Positions 48,503 to 53,541 of a stretch of DNA of 53,668 bases are shown here, piece by piece. The position numbers were made by a program, and so were the translations under genes. The stretch's first letter is position 1; each line of letters starts with the position of its first letter. The notes beneath the pieces are model-generated. The model saw nothing but the letters and a program-made list of their open reading frames with translations, was not told the DNA's origin and made no database searches. Source of the stretch: a virus; the IMG/VR virus record IMGVR_UViG_3300043778_000094, positions 1 through 53,668 of that record. One strand, written 5' to 3'.

Positions 48503-49781
48503 AAGCGGTCTCGGGAAAGACTTCGCTGACTGACTTATCGCCCTCGCCGGGAACGACTTTATCCGGCGACAACACGGTTTCGACCTGGCGCCAATCGAGG
48601 CAGCGCGTGGCCGCCACTTCCGGCGTCAAACCGCCTTCCCACCAGCTGTCGAGCGGCACGCCGTCGGCGAGTTGGTGGATCGTCAAGCCGGCATTGTCAC
48701 GCGACAACACGGCGTTGACATCGGCGAAGAATTTTGCCCTCGCCTTTTTCGCGGGCGCGCCCTTGAGCTTGGCTCGCTGGGCGACGCGCGTGGTGTCGCC
48801 GTCGTCTGTCGTTTCGGCCTCGTCCTCATCAAGCAATTGAGGCGATGGTGCCGGCGCAGGTAACGCGGTCTGAGGCTGCGTACGGGTTATCAACGTGTTG
48901 ATCCGCTGATCGTAATCCTCGATCTTTTTCTGCAGCAGCCGATTGTTCGGCATTTTTTCGAGCCGCGCCATGGTGCGCGTGCGATTGGCCCGCAAAGCGC
49001 CAATTGTCCCGGTGATTGCCGGGTTCAATATGCGCGCTTGCTGCGGCGCCAACGCCTGATCTCTGAGCCCCATCACGGGCATCAACGCCAACACCGCCCC
49101 CGGGCATCCGGGGAACATAATCAACGTTGGCTTGTCATCGCCCGCGCCGAAGACCTGCACGGTCGGCGACTCGAGCAATTTCGCGAGATCAGCGACACCC
49201 TTGAGATAGGCCGCTTGATAGCCGGTACTTTCGAGGTCCAGTGTTTCGCGCGACGACAGATTGATGCTGGCGAACATGCCGTCGTAAGCCGGAAAGTCGC
49301 CTTCGACTGGGAACAGACGAAAGGTGACATTGTCGTGAGGATCCGACAACAACAGGCGCGGCGCGCCAGTCCCATACGAAATCACGGCGGAGTCGCCGCC
49401 GAGCTTTTCGATCATCATCAACTGTTCTCTGAACAGAGCGAGCGGCACCGTTATTCCCTTTCCGAGCCAACCGGGCAGCGTTGCTGACCCGCTTGGGATC
49501 GAATAGGCGAATAAGCGATGACCGTCGGTCGCGCTGACACGGACTTCGCCTTCGCGCGTGGCGATGTTGACGCCCTGGAGATTTTCCGGGACGTCTTTCT
49601 TGTCGCCGTTGACATCGGTGGTTTTGGCACCGGTGCAGCTGATCGCTGCCTTGAGCGCGAGCACGGGGATGGCGATCGGCTCAAGCGCCGCCACCGACTC
49701 CACGACCGCCTCCTCGACAACGTTCTCGGCAGCGCCGTTCGACGGCGCCACTTCGCGCGAAGTGCTTTTCTTGGTTCGCAT
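48486..49781 (-). CDS. DNA sliding clamp (DnaN)-like protein
   Basis: A 431-aa protein. After a 35-residue disordered start, residues ~38-250 recall a beta-clamp: VNIATREGEVRVSATDGHRL ('V.VSATDG.RL' is the DnaN motif), FREQLMMIEKLGGDSAVISY and TFRLFPVEGDFPAY. Residues ~265-300 (GALRANRTRTMARLEKMPNN) are a helical hairpin, and the C-terminus (about 310-431) is acidic and Pro-rich. It is longer than DnaN, so it may be a clamp-like decoy or a phage-specific clamp. It starts right after hammerhead B. Confidence 0.6.
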   Translation of the reverse strand: MRTKKSTSREVAPSNGAAENVVEEAVVESVAALEPIAIPVLALKAAISCTGAKTTDVNGDKKDVPENLQGVNIATREGEVRVSATDGHRLFAYSIPSGSATLPGWLGKGITVPLALFREQLMMIEKLGGDSAVISYGTGAPRLLLSDPHDNVTFRLFPVEGDFPAYDGMFASINLSSRETLDLESTGYQAAYLKGVADLAKLLESPTVQVFGAGDDKPTLIMFPGCPGAVLALMPVMGLRDQALAPQQARILNPAITGTIGALRANRTRTMARLEKMPNNRLLQKKIEDYDQRINTLITRTQPQTALPAPAPSPQLLDEDEAETTDDGDTTRVAQRAKLKGAPAKKARAKFFADVNAVLSRDNAGLTIHQLADGVPLDSWWEGGLTPEVAATRCLDWRQVETVLSPDKVVPGEGDKSVSEVFPETASDEAA

Positions 49782-49817
49782 AATGGGTCTCCATTGCAGG
49801 TATCGGGAAATTAGCTT

Positions 49818-49878
49818 CCCGTGACGCGCGGGCGAGCCGCGCGTTTCGGCCCGGTGCTACCGGGCCTCGTCAGACGGG
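49818..49878 (-). ncRNA. Hammerhead ribozyme B (type I)
   Basis: Core and stems identical to copy A over 61 nt: CCCGU, CUGACGA, 8-bp stem II, GAAA, 7-bp stem III, U-C, ACGGG. Cleavage expected between 49823 and 49822. The TAA of the upstream membrane-protein gene ends just before stem I. The released 5' end can fold CGGGAA / UUCCCG before the box CUGCAAUGGAGACC. Identity with A implies recent duplication or conversion. Confidence 0.93.
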
Positions 49879-49879
49879 T

Positions 49880-50143
49880 TTAGTGATGTAGTAATTGCGC
49901 GATTTGCGTTAATTGGCCGCTGATGTCGCCGAGCCGACCGTTCATGCTGACAATCATGCCAAGAACTGCGATCGTGGCGGCGGCATTCGCGCCGACCGCC
50001 CAAATCAACATTGTCAGCTTTCCTTCGACGCCGAGCAGCCGCTTTTCATAATCGGCAAGTTCTTCTGCGGCTTTGTCGGCTTTGTCGGTCGAAGCGCCAG
50101 CGTCCAGCAACGCATCGCGTAATGCGCCGAGTTGCAACGCCAT
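49880..50143 (-). CDS. Coiled-coil protein with one membrane span
   Basis: An 87-aa protein (MALQLGALRDALLDAGASTD). Residues 15-42 form a charged helix (KADKAAEELADYEKRLLGVE), followed by a span (MLIWAVGANAAATIAVLGMI, about 45-64) and an amphipathic tail. GGAGG lies 5 bases before the ATG; the sequence CAATGGAGG resembles the ribozyme translation box, without a ribozyme. The layout is that of XhlA-type or holin-like helpers. Confidence 0.75.
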   Translation of the reverse strand: MALQLGALRDALLDAGASTDKADKAAEELADYEKRLLGVEGKLTMLIWAVGANAAATIAVLGMIVSMNGRLGDISGQLTQIAQLLHH

Positions 50144-50159
50144 GTTGCCTCCATTGTTG

Positions 50160-50375
50160 TCAGCCGAGATATAGCAACAATTCCTCGGCGCCGAACACCT
50201 GTTCGACACCGCAGCTGTCGCACGTGTAGTTGCGAGCGTCGGGTTCGCAACCGTCGGCCTCTTCGCCGCAAATCAGGCAAAAGCCGGGGTTATCGAGTTC
50301 CGTCATCTCGCGTTCGACTGCCTCCATCACGCGTTCAGCGGTGATCGAAGCGTGCCACAGCTTGCGCGCTAGCAT
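50160..50375 (-). CDS. Small zinc-ribbon protein
   Basis: A 71-aa protein, start chosen at the ATG with GGAG 8 bases upstream (MLARKLWHASITAERVMEAV). A helix is followed by two CxxC pairs, FCLICGEEADGCEPD and YTCDSCGVEQVFGA, a classic zinc ribbon. It overlaps the SciP-like gene by seven bases. May bind nucleic acid or a host protein. Confidence 0.75.
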   Translation of the reverse strand: MLARKLWHASITAERVMEAVEREMTELDNPGFCLICGEEADGCEPDARNYTCDSCGVEQVFGAEELLLYLG

Positions 50376-50575
50376 GACCGGCACTCCGGGTAGAGTTGCA
50401 GACGGGTCGAGCGCATCGCCGGCACGCCGTGGCGGCCGAATTGACGCCGCCAGGCAGCAAGTTCCTCGTTCGATACGGCAAAGCGGATCGAAGCCTCGGC
50501 GATCGACAACAAGTCGTAATCGATCGCCAGCAACAACACCGCTTTGCGTTGCGGCGACCAACGATCAGTGGCCAT
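50369..50575 (-). CDS. SciP-like (DUF1153) regulator
   Basis: A 68-aa protein matching the DUF1153/SciP pattern: RWSPQRKAVLLLAIDYDLLS, IAEASIRFAVSNEELAAWRR and FGRHGVPAMRSTRLQLY. SciP of Caulobacter is a helix-turn-helix protein that represses CtrA-activated promoters and so shapes the cell cycle. A phage copy may reset host transcription or time its own genes. It is translated after the 63-aa gene, which it overlaps by 11 bases. Confidence 0.85.
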   Translation of the reverse strand: MATDRWSPQRKAVLLLAIDYDLLSIAEASIRFAVSNEELAAWRRQFGRHGVPAMRSTRLQLYPECRSC

Positions 50576-50756
50576 TGTTCGGGACCATGACGTTGAGCGC
50601 CAACTTGACGCCGGGGCGCTTGCACTCGACTGGCACTATCCCGTGGGTCGAGGCGATCAGCTTGGTTTTGCCGGTCTTCGACGTGACGCCGCGGGCGGTC
50701 AGATCGCAGGTGATTACGAGCTTGTCGCCCGTCACCTTGATCTCGACGTTTTCCAT
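50565..50756 (-). CDS. Small beta-rich protein downstream of hammerhead C
   Basis: A 63-aa protein, MENVEIKVTGDKLVITCDLT, continuing KTKLIASTHGIVPVECKRPG. It looks like a small all-beta fold. An ATG 12 bases upstream, inside the conserved GCAATGGAG box, is in frame, but the box serves better as Shine-Dalgarno sequence. Function unknown. Confidence 0.7.
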   Translation of the reverse strand: MENVEIKVTGDKLVITCDLTARGVTSKTGKTKLIASTHGIVPVECKRPGVKLALNVMVPNNGH

Positions 50757-50792
50757 AAGGGTCTCCATTGCAGGTGGTACGGAATTGGACTT

Positions 50793-50853
50793 CCGCGACG
50801 TCCCGACTTGTGTCGGGACGTTTCGTCCCCTGTCACGGGGACTCGTCAGGCGG
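50793..50853 (-). ncRNA. Hammerhead ribozyme C (type I)
   Basis: Read leftward: CCGC; CUGACGA; stem II GUCCCC-GUGACA-GGGGAC; GAAA; stem III CGUCCCGAC-ACAA-GUCGGGACG (9 bp); U-C; GCGG. Cleavage expected between 50797 and 50796. Stem sequences differ completely from A/B yet pair. Downstream CGGAA / UUCCG can form the released 5' hairpin before CUGCAAUGGAGACC. The upstream gene's TAA lies 10 bases before the core. Confidence 0.93.
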
Positions 50854-50856
50854 GGA

Positions 50857-51066
50857 TTAATCCCAGGATCGGGATTTGCCGTAAGTGTCGCGGATGAGGA
50901 TTTTCGTCCCGAAGTCGCGCGAACGCGCCTCGGTGGCGAAGGCCTGAACCTCCTTCTCGTCCTCGCATTGCGCGTGGTCGAGCAGTTCGAGCCCGTCACG
51001 GCTCAACACCGTGACTTGCCATTTGACCCTGCTGCCGCGTGGCGGCACATATTGGCGACGTGCCAT
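50857..51066 (-). CDS. Small unknown protein downstream of hammerhead D
   Basis: A 69-aa protein, MARRQYVPPRGSRVKWQVTV then ELLDHAQCEDEKEVQAFATE. A strand-helix layout with 'VTVLSRDGLELL' recalls very small alpha/beta folds. Starts 6 bases after the conserved GGAG. Function unknown. Confidence 0.7.
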   Translation of the reverse strand: MARRQYVPPRGSRVKWQVTVLSRDGLELLDHAQCEDEKEVQAFATEARSRDFGTKILIRDTYGKSRSWD

Positions 51067-51101
51067 GATGGTCTCCATTGCAGAAGTGCGGATTTTTTGT
51101 A

Positions 51102-51159
51102 CCGCTACGCCCAGCTTGCGTTGGGCGTTTCGCTGGGGTCTCACCAGCTCTTCAGGCGG
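51102..51159 (-). ncRNA. Hammerhead ribozyme D (type I)
   Basis: Read leftward: CCGC; CUGAAGA (A at the variable position); stem II GCUGG-UGAGACC-CCAGC; GAAA; stem III CGCCCAAC-GCAA-GCUGGGCG with one A/C mismatch and a GNRA loop; U-A; GCGG. Cleavage expected between 51106 and 51105. The UGA of the core is the stop of the 98-aa gene. GCGG can re-pair with CCGC 10 bases downstream. Confidence 0.9.
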
Positions 51160-51448
51160 TTTGTGCTGCCAACGCGTCCTCGAGGGCCTTCTTGGCAACT
51201 GGGTTGGTGAACGTCGCGACGCGAGCCGCGAGCCGGGTCCGATTGGCCCGACGTGCAGCCTCGTGACGATCGCACGGGACGCTCGAACGCACGCGACGCG
51301 CCGGCGCATCGGCCAGTTGCGCGTCATAGTGCGCCAGCGCCTCAACAACCGCTGCTTTCGCGACGGCGTTGGTGAAGGTTTCGCCCTTCTGGGCCAGCCG
51401 GGTACGATTTGCGCGCACGGCTGCGAAGTGCATCACTGACTTTGTCAT
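51152..51448 (-). CDS. 98-aa protein with duplicated ANRTRL motif
   Basis: The protein consists of two copies of one ~30-residue unit: AAVRANRTRLAQKGETFTNA ... VAKAAVVEAL and AARRANRTRLAARVATFTNP ... VAKKALEDAL, joined by a linker with VPCDRHE. It is a paralogue of the 89-aa protein at 51817-52086. Each unit looks like a basic turn followed by a helix, so nucleic-acid binding is possible. Ends with the UGA of hammerhead D and starts after hammerhead E. No family recognised. Confidence 0.72.
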   Translation of the reverse strand: MTKSVMHFAAVRANRTRLAQKGETFTNAVAKAAVVEALAHYDAQLADAPARRVRSSVPCDRHEAARRANRTRLAARVATFTNPVAKKALEDALAAQTA

Positions 51449-51487
51449 CGTGGACTCCATTGCAGAAAAGGGGTGCGGTCGAAAGTA

Positions 51488-51541
51488 CCGCGACCAGCCT
51501 TGTGGCTGGTTTCGCCCGGATTTCACGGGCTCATCAGGCGG
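51488..51541 (-). ncRNA. Hammerhead ribozyme E (type I)
   Basis: The closest match to the textbook core: CCGC; CUGAUGA; stem II GCCCG-UGAAAUC-CGGGC; GAAA; stem III CCAGCC-ACAA-GGCUGG; U-C; GCGG. Cleavage expected between 51492 and 51491. The TAA of the upstream gene directly precedes stem I. GCGGU / ACCGC (loop ACUUUCG) forms after release; then CUGCAAUGGAGUCC and the ATG. Confidence 0.94.
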
Positions 51542-51742
51542 TTACGCGACAGTGATAACGACGTTGTCGCTGTCGCCGTTCGACCCGGTGTCGAGGTCAT
51601 AGCGACCGACACGGATCAACGCGTCGAAGATGATTTCTTCGTCGTCGTCTAACATGTTGACGGCGATTACATCGAACAGCGGGGCTGTTTCGGACGAACC
51701 ATCGGAGAAAGTCAGGCAGACGATCGTTGAACGGGTGATCAT
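51542..51742 (-). CDS. Small acidic protein between hammerheads F and E
   Basis: A 66-aa protein, MITRSTIVCLTFSDGSSETA, then FDVIAVNMLDDDEEIIFDAL and an Asp/Asn-rich end. Overall strongly acidic, in contrast to its basic neighbours; acidity of this kind is common in DNA-mimic or anti-host proteins, but no family is recognised. Confidence 0.7.
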   Translation of the reverse strand: MITRSTIVCLTFSDGSSETAPLFDVIAVNMLDDDEEIIFDALIRVGRYDLDTGSNGDSDNVVITVA

Positions 51743-51766
51743 CGTGGGCTCCATTGCAGAGAGTTA

Positions 51767-51824
51767 CCGCTACGCCCAGCAAGCGCTGGGCGTTTCGCCC
51801 GAATTTCACGGGCTCGTCAGGCGG
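51767..51824 (-). ncRNA. Hammerhead ribozyme F (type I)
   Basis: Read leftward: CCGC; CUGACGA; stem II GCCCG-UGAAAUU-CGGGC; GAAA; stem III CGCCCAGC-GCUU-GCUGGGCG; U-A; GCGG. Cleavage expected between 51771 and 51770. The UGA of the core ends the 89-aa gene. This copy lacks the downstream complement of stem I; only UAACUCU separates stem I from the CUGCAAUGGAGCCC box. Confidence 0.93.
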
Positions 51825-52086
51825 CTTGTGACAGCGCGTCTTCGATCGCCTTGCGGGCGATTTCGTTGGTGAACTTCGAAGCGCGAACTGCGAGCCGGGT
51901 GCGATTTGCCTTGACAGCTGCGAGGTGCCGATCGCACGGGGTGGGCACATTGTGCAGCGCGTCGAAAATCGCGACCGCTTCGGAAATCGCCTTGCGTGCG
52001 ACTTCGTTGGTGAACGAATTCGACTTGGCAGCCAGGCGGGTCCGGTTTGCGCGGATCGCAGCGATATGGCGGATCGTGTTGGTCAT
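51817..52086 (-). CDS. 89-aa protein with duplicated ANRTRL motif, first gene of the ribozyme operon
   Basis: Paralogue of the 98-aa protein, again with two units: AAIRANRTRLAAKSNSFTNE ... VARKAISEAV and AAVKANRTRLAVRASKFTNE ... IARKAIEDAL, joined by a linker with TPCDRH. Four units in two genes share 'ANRTRLAxxxxxFTNxxAKKAxxxA'. Its stop is the UGA of hammerhead F, and it follows hammerhead G. Being promoter-proximal, it should be among the most abundant products. Function unknown. Confidence 0.72.
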   Translation of the reverse strand: MTNTIRHIAAIRANRTRLAAKSNSFTNEVARKAISEAVAIFDALHNVPTPCDRHLAAVKANRTRLAVRASKFTNEIARKAIEDALSQAA

Positions 52087-52122
52087 CGTGGGCTCCATTG
52101 CGATAGGGTTTCGGGTTGATTT

Positions 52123-52176
52123 CCCGTGAGCGCTTGTGCGCTTTCGTCCCGGCATCACCGGGCCTCGTCAGACGGG
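52123..52176 (-). ncRNA. Hammerhead ribozyme G (type I), in the leader
   Basis: Read leftward: CCCGU; CUGACGA; stem II GGCCCGG-UGAUG-CCGGGAC with one G/A mismatch; GAAA; short stem III GCGC-ACAA-GCGC; U-C; ACGGG. Cleavage expected between 52128 and 52127. CGGG / CCCG (loop AAAUCAA) can form afterwards; then GCAAUGGAGCCC. No gene lies upstream, so this copy trims the leader of the whole transcript. Confidence 0.9.
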
Positions 52177-52529
52177 TTGCGATCAAGCGCGCGTCATTTC
52201 TGACGCGCGCTCGCTCGTTTCGTTTGCAAGTGGAGATCCTGCAATGAGCCGCGCTATCTGGCAGCGCGGGTGCATTCCTTCGATTTTGTCGTGTCCGAAA
52301 CCCGAAGTGGGTCGCCTGTGGGGGGCCTGCCGGGGAGCTTCAGGCGCTAGTGCGCGCTTTCGAGCTTTCCTACCCGATCCCGATCCGTCAGCCCGGGGAA
52401 TGATATGGTTGGCTGACTTTGCAATCCTTCGAAGCTGGGTCGCGCCTGGATTGCTTCGCGCGTCCCTTGGAAGTCTTGTTTCGTTTCGCGTTTCGCTTCG
52501 TCCTTCTGTCGTTTCGTCTTACACACATG

Positions 52530-52557
52530 AATATAAGCTATTCGCCGGGCTTCTCAA
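52530..52557 (-). promoter_or_regulatory. Candidate promoter of the ribozyme operon
   Basis: On the minus strand TTGAGA (52557-52552) and TATATT (52535-52530) are 16 bases apart in an AT-rich island. The start would give a leader of about 330 nt before hammerhead G. It is the best -35/-10 pair that I found upstream of the operon. Confidence 0.5.
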
Positions 52558-52643
52558 GAGATTTTTTCCACTTTTCCGGGCGTTTGTACTCGTTTTCGGA
52601 AGTACTTGAGAAACCAACCGCATCCGCACGTTGAAACACGCCG

Positions 52644-52678
52644 CAAGCGGAGTGCGTCATCCTGTCGCAGTCCGCTTG
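52644..52678. repeat. Long imperfect hairpin in the control region
   Basis: CAAGCGGA-G-TGCG pairs with CGCA-G-TCCGCTTG around TCATCCTGT: 12 pairs with one G/G mismatch. It could be a terminator for transcripts from either side or a structured RNA; no T-run is present. Confidence 0.5.
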
Positions 52679-52874
52679 TTGCGTGCATCTTGCATGCGAG
52701 GTCGCGCGATGGGGGGTCGCAAAGTCGCGTCAGATCGCGCTGGGCGCGTCGCTGGCGCGCGAAAGCGCTTCGCACGTAGGGCAGCTTAGGGCGCGTCATC
52801 ACGTGCCCCAGGACGCGTCCCTGTCGATTTGCGTCGTCGCGCGAGATCGCGACGTGGTTCTCGCGTGTTGGTAG

Positions 52875-52899
52875 AAAACGGTTTACGGACGACCGTTTT
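52875..52899. promoter_or_regulatory. Inverted repeat upstream of the late module
   Basis: AAAACGGT (52875-52882) and ACCGTTTT (52892-52899) are exact inverted copies around TTACGGACG, with one further T on the right. It may be a bidirectional terminator, or an operator/antitermination point 18 bases before the first late gene. Confidence 0.5.
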
Positions 52900-52917
52900 T
52901 GCGGCTAAGCTTCGCGC

Positions 52918-53478
52918 ATGAAAGGCATGCGGCCGGGACAAGGCGGCTTCACGTTCGACGCCACGGTGTTTCTGGGGAACCTCGAAGCATTGGCCCCGCC
53001 GAAGTCTGATCCCGCGGTGGCGCTGGCGCTGGTCGACACCGCCAAGGCCAGCATCACCAAAGCGGCGCAATTGATCGCCAAGCGCACCGGGCTCAAGAGC
53101 GGCACGGTCAAGGCGCGACTGTCTTATGACTCGGTGCGGGTCGGCGATTATCAGGCGACGATCCGCTCATCACGCAAGCCGATCCCGCTCTACGACTTCC
53201 CCGGCACGGCGCAGACCGGCGCAGGGGTGCGCACGCGCGCCTGGGGCAAGAGCCAGGTCATCCGCTCGGCGTTTATCGCCAACATGCGGTCCGGGCACCG
53301 CGGCGCTTATCGCCGCCGAACGCGTCGCCGCCTGCCGATCAAAGAATTGTGGGGACCGACTATTTATGGCACCTTCGCCACGCCGGAAGTGCAGGGCCTG
53401 ATCCGCTCAACTATGCAGGATCGTTTGAGGACAGCGCTTCTCCGGCGTCTCGCGGCGGCCCAGCGCCGCCGACGATGA
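52918..53478 (+). CDS. gpZ-like minor tail/neck protein
   Basis: A 186-aa basic protein: FDATVFLGNLEAL, KAAQLIAKRTGLKSGTVKAR, then RVGDYQATIRSSRKPIPLYD and FPGTAQTGAGVRTRAWGKSQ, the pattern of prophage minor tail protein Z (connector between tail and head). The C-terminus is very Arg-rich (HRGAYRRRTRRRLPI). Here it precedes gpW across the circular junction, opening the late module, instead of lying beside the tail terminator as in lambda. The ATG lacks a good Shine-Dalgarno motif; a second ATG three codons on has AAAGG. Confidence 0.6.
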   Translation: MKGMRPGQGGFTFDATVFLGNLEALAPPKSDPAVALALVDTAKASITKAAQLIAKRTGLKSGTVKARLSYDSVRVGDYQATIRSSRKPIPLYDFPGTAQTGAGVRTRAWGKSQVIRSAFIANMRSGHRGAYRRRTRRRLPIKELWGPTIYGTFATPEVQGLIRSTMQDRLRTALLRRLAAAQRRRR

Positions 53479-53482
53479 CAAA

Positions 53483-53515
53483 GGGCCGGTTCTCACTGTG
53501 ACTGAGAACCGGCCC
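53483..53515 (+). terminator. Strong 13-bp hairpin after the gpZ-like gene
   Basis: GGGCCGGTTCTCA (53483-53495) pairs perfectly with TGAGAACCGGCCC (53503-53515) around CTGTGAC. Only CGATTGCTT follows, so termination would be incomplete; it may set the ratio between the gpZ-like gene and the head operon, or protect a message 3' end. Confidence 0.6.
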
Positions 53516-53541
53516 CGATTGCTTGCTCCACCCCGTTCGCG

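Larger units (their letters stand above)
52177..52917. other. 740-bp non-coding control region between the ribozyme operon and the late module
   Basis: No convincing gene is seen. It contains a perfect 10-bp hairpin GCGCGCGTCA-TTTC-TGACGCGCGC (52187-52210) beside ribozyme G, a stretch with several CGAAAC repeats on the minus strand (52477-52520), the candidate leftward promoter (52530-52557), a long hairpin 52644-52678 (CAAGCGGA / TCCGCTTG outside, TGCG / CGCA inside), and the inverted repeat 52875-52899 before the gpZ-like gene. Promoters for both directions should lie here. Confidence 0.6.

Noticed and set aside
52244-52609. Rightward 121-aa frame with GGAG before its ATG
   Set aside because: Low-complexity, Phe/Ser/Arg-rich, and it would run through the candidate leftward promoter and leader; no homology pattern.
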